Source of the DNA: Alloprevotella rava
Lineage (GTDB): Bacteria; Bacteroidota; Bacteroidia; Bacteroidales; Bacteroidaceae
NCBI RefSeq assembly: GCF_014195585.1
Contig: NZ_JACICA010000003.1
Location: forward strand, 248,001-312,000
DNA: 64,000 nt
Reading direction: 5' to 3'
A program made the position numbers and the translations under genes. The notes beneath the pieces are model-generated. The model had not been told where the DNA came from. It worked only from the letters and a program-made list of their open reading frames with translations, and ran no database searches. This document shows positions 63,100 through 64,000 of this stretch, in pieces (within the stretch, counting starts at the first letter, position 1; every line of letters starts with the position of its first letter).

Positions 63100-63999
63100 A
63101 TGAGTAAGAAGTATTGGCGTTTGATGCCTGAAGCGGATCGTCGGGGTTTTATAGCCTTGGCTTTGGTGTTATTGATCGGTTGTGGGGTGACATATTATTT
63201 CTTAAAACCTAATATCTCTTCTGAGATGTTGTCTTCAAAGGATTCCCTTTCTGTACTTTCTTTTCAAATGGAACAGGATAGCGTTGAGGGGCAGTATAGA
63301 GAGCGTTATACGCAATATAATGGTGGTGTAGTAAAGCAGACTTTTCCTTTTGATCCTAATGCGTGTGATTCTGTAACCTTTGTTCGACTTGGCTTAAAGC
63401 CGTGGATGGCACATAATGCTTTAAAGTATAGACGGAAGGGAGGGCGTTGGCGTTCTCCGGAAGATTTTAAGCGTTTGTATGGACTTACTAAGGCGGATTT
63501 TGAGCGCTTAAAACCTTATATCCGTATAGATTCTGAAGATAAATCATTCTCCGATTCTCGCCGACGATACGATTCTATTCGTGCCTCCTATCCCCAAAAG
63601 TATAAGGAACTTACAATTATGGATCTTAATGCTGCTGATACAACTCAACTAAAACGAATTCCGGGAGTGGGAAGCTATTATGCTTCTAAGATATGTCGTT
63701 ATCGTGAGCGTCTTGGAGGTTTTGTTTCGCGTAATCAGATTAAGGAGGTGGATGGATTACCTGAGGATATAGAGAAGTGGTTCGAAGTTTCGCCTAATGT
63801 TTCAGTTAAGACCTTAAATATAAATAAGAGTACTTTTAAGCAACTTATTCATCATCCATATTTAAATTATGAGCAGGTTAAAGAAATAATGAATTATATT
63901 AGAAAGTTCGGCCCAATTAAAAGTTGGCGTGATTTGAGTCTTTCAGAGCATTTTACTCCCGAAGATTTTAAGCGTCTCCAACCCTATATTGTCTTTTGA
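63100..63999 (+). CDS. Membrane-anchored helix-hairpin-helix (ComEA-like) protein
   Basis: 299 aa. One N-terminal membrane helix (about 15-34), then an exposed domain with repeated helix-hairpin-helix DNA-binding motifs, best seen in the central DLNAADTTQLKRIPGVGSYYA. Flanking degenerate copies (LGLKPWMAHNALKYRRKGG, LNINKSTFKQLIHHPYLNY) suggest three to four HhH units. It resembles ComEA-type competence DNA receptors but has more HhH units than classical ComEA. Ends at the window edge, complete. Likely co-transcribed with the XRE gene. Confidence 0.87.
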   Translation: MSKKYWRLMPEADRRGFIALALVLLIGCGVTYYFLKPNISSEMLSSKDSLSVLSFQMEQDSVEGQYRERYTQYNGGVVKQTFPFDPNACDSVTFVRLGLKPWMAHNALKYRRKGGRWRSPEDFKRLYGLTKADFERLKPYIRIDSEDKSFSDSRRRYDSIRASYPQKYKELTIMDLNAADTTQLKRIPGVGSYYASKICRYRERLGGFVSRNQIKEVDGLPEDIEKWFEVSPNVSVKTLNINKSTFKQLIHHPYLNYEQVKEIMNYIRKFGPIKSWRDLSLSEHFTPEDFKRLQPYIVF

Positions 64000-64000
64000 A

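Overview
The window reads as a chromosomal segment of a Bacteroidota bacterium, most likely order Bacteroidales and probably a Prevotellaceae member. The signs are TAnnTTTG -7 promoter boxes, near absence of Shine-Dalgarno sites, a MurF-alanine racemase fusion, GSCFA and DUF5606 proteins, a class II (B12) ribonucleotide reductase and a secreted alpha-galactosidase with a YDLSGRQL-type C-terminal tail. No taxonomic search was possible, so the family level is inference.

Layout. 1-3.2 kb: yajC, a YbbR protein, coaE, DUF5606 and a conserved hypothetical. 3.4-6.4 kb: secreted GH27 alpha-galactosidase. 7-12.4 kb: carboxynorspermidine dehydrogenase, recA and nrdJ. 12.6-16.4 kb (minus): folB, murF-alr, GSCFA. 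16.5-18.9 kb: YfcE-like phosphodiesterase, then yaaA-bcp (peroxide defence, minus). 20-27.8 kb: pgi, HAD phosphatase, mfd, LTA-synthase-like sulfatase. 28.7 kb: dnaK behind a perfect sigma-54 type promoter. 30.6-39.1 kb: a compact AT-richer island bounded by an 18-bp duplication of the dnaK 3' end. It carries BRO-N/Fic, a giant single-chain (type ISP-like) restriction-modification enzyme with a C-terminal ASCH domain, and a DUF4209/HEPN protein. 40.4 kb: tRNA-His. 40.6-45.6 kb (minus operon): dolichol-P-mannose synthase-like GT2, pyrC, a stand-alone MetH reactivation domain, a membrane metallophosphoesterase and plsC. 46.3-52.4 kb: TlpA-like thioredoxin, a 48-aa membrane peptide plus LysR regulator, a candidate ncRNA on the minus strand, Nif3, a C4 zinc-ribbon coiled-coil protein, a GT4. 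52.9-59.1 kb: accessory scrapyard with IS982-type ends, a methyltransferase, DUF4180, GNAT, a truncated ClbS/DfsB gene, a P-loop kinase, a DUF4143 ATPase, two tiny proteins, a truncated IS982 transposase and a dead glutathione peroxidase fragment. 59.1-64 kb: HsdR_N-like nuclease domain protein, AMP nucleosidase, holA, a 1-kb AT-rich gap, an XRE regulator and a ComEA-like protein.

Two features cut across the whole window. First, seven intergenic copies of a repeat built from CAATAAGG/CCTTATTG and GTCAGCTGAC. Second, three copies of a GTTGTCAC inverted-repeat block that in every case lies just upstream of one of the seven, forming a composite element of roughly 230-320 bp.

The strongest candidate for an undescribed system is the 30.6-39.1 kb island: a three-gene operon joining a Fic enzyme, an all-in-one R-M protein ending in an ASCH domain, and a HEPN-motif protein, inserted at the 3' end of dnaK. 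Secondary candidates are the unassigned 240-nt RNA at 48.87-49.11 kb and the composite repeat.
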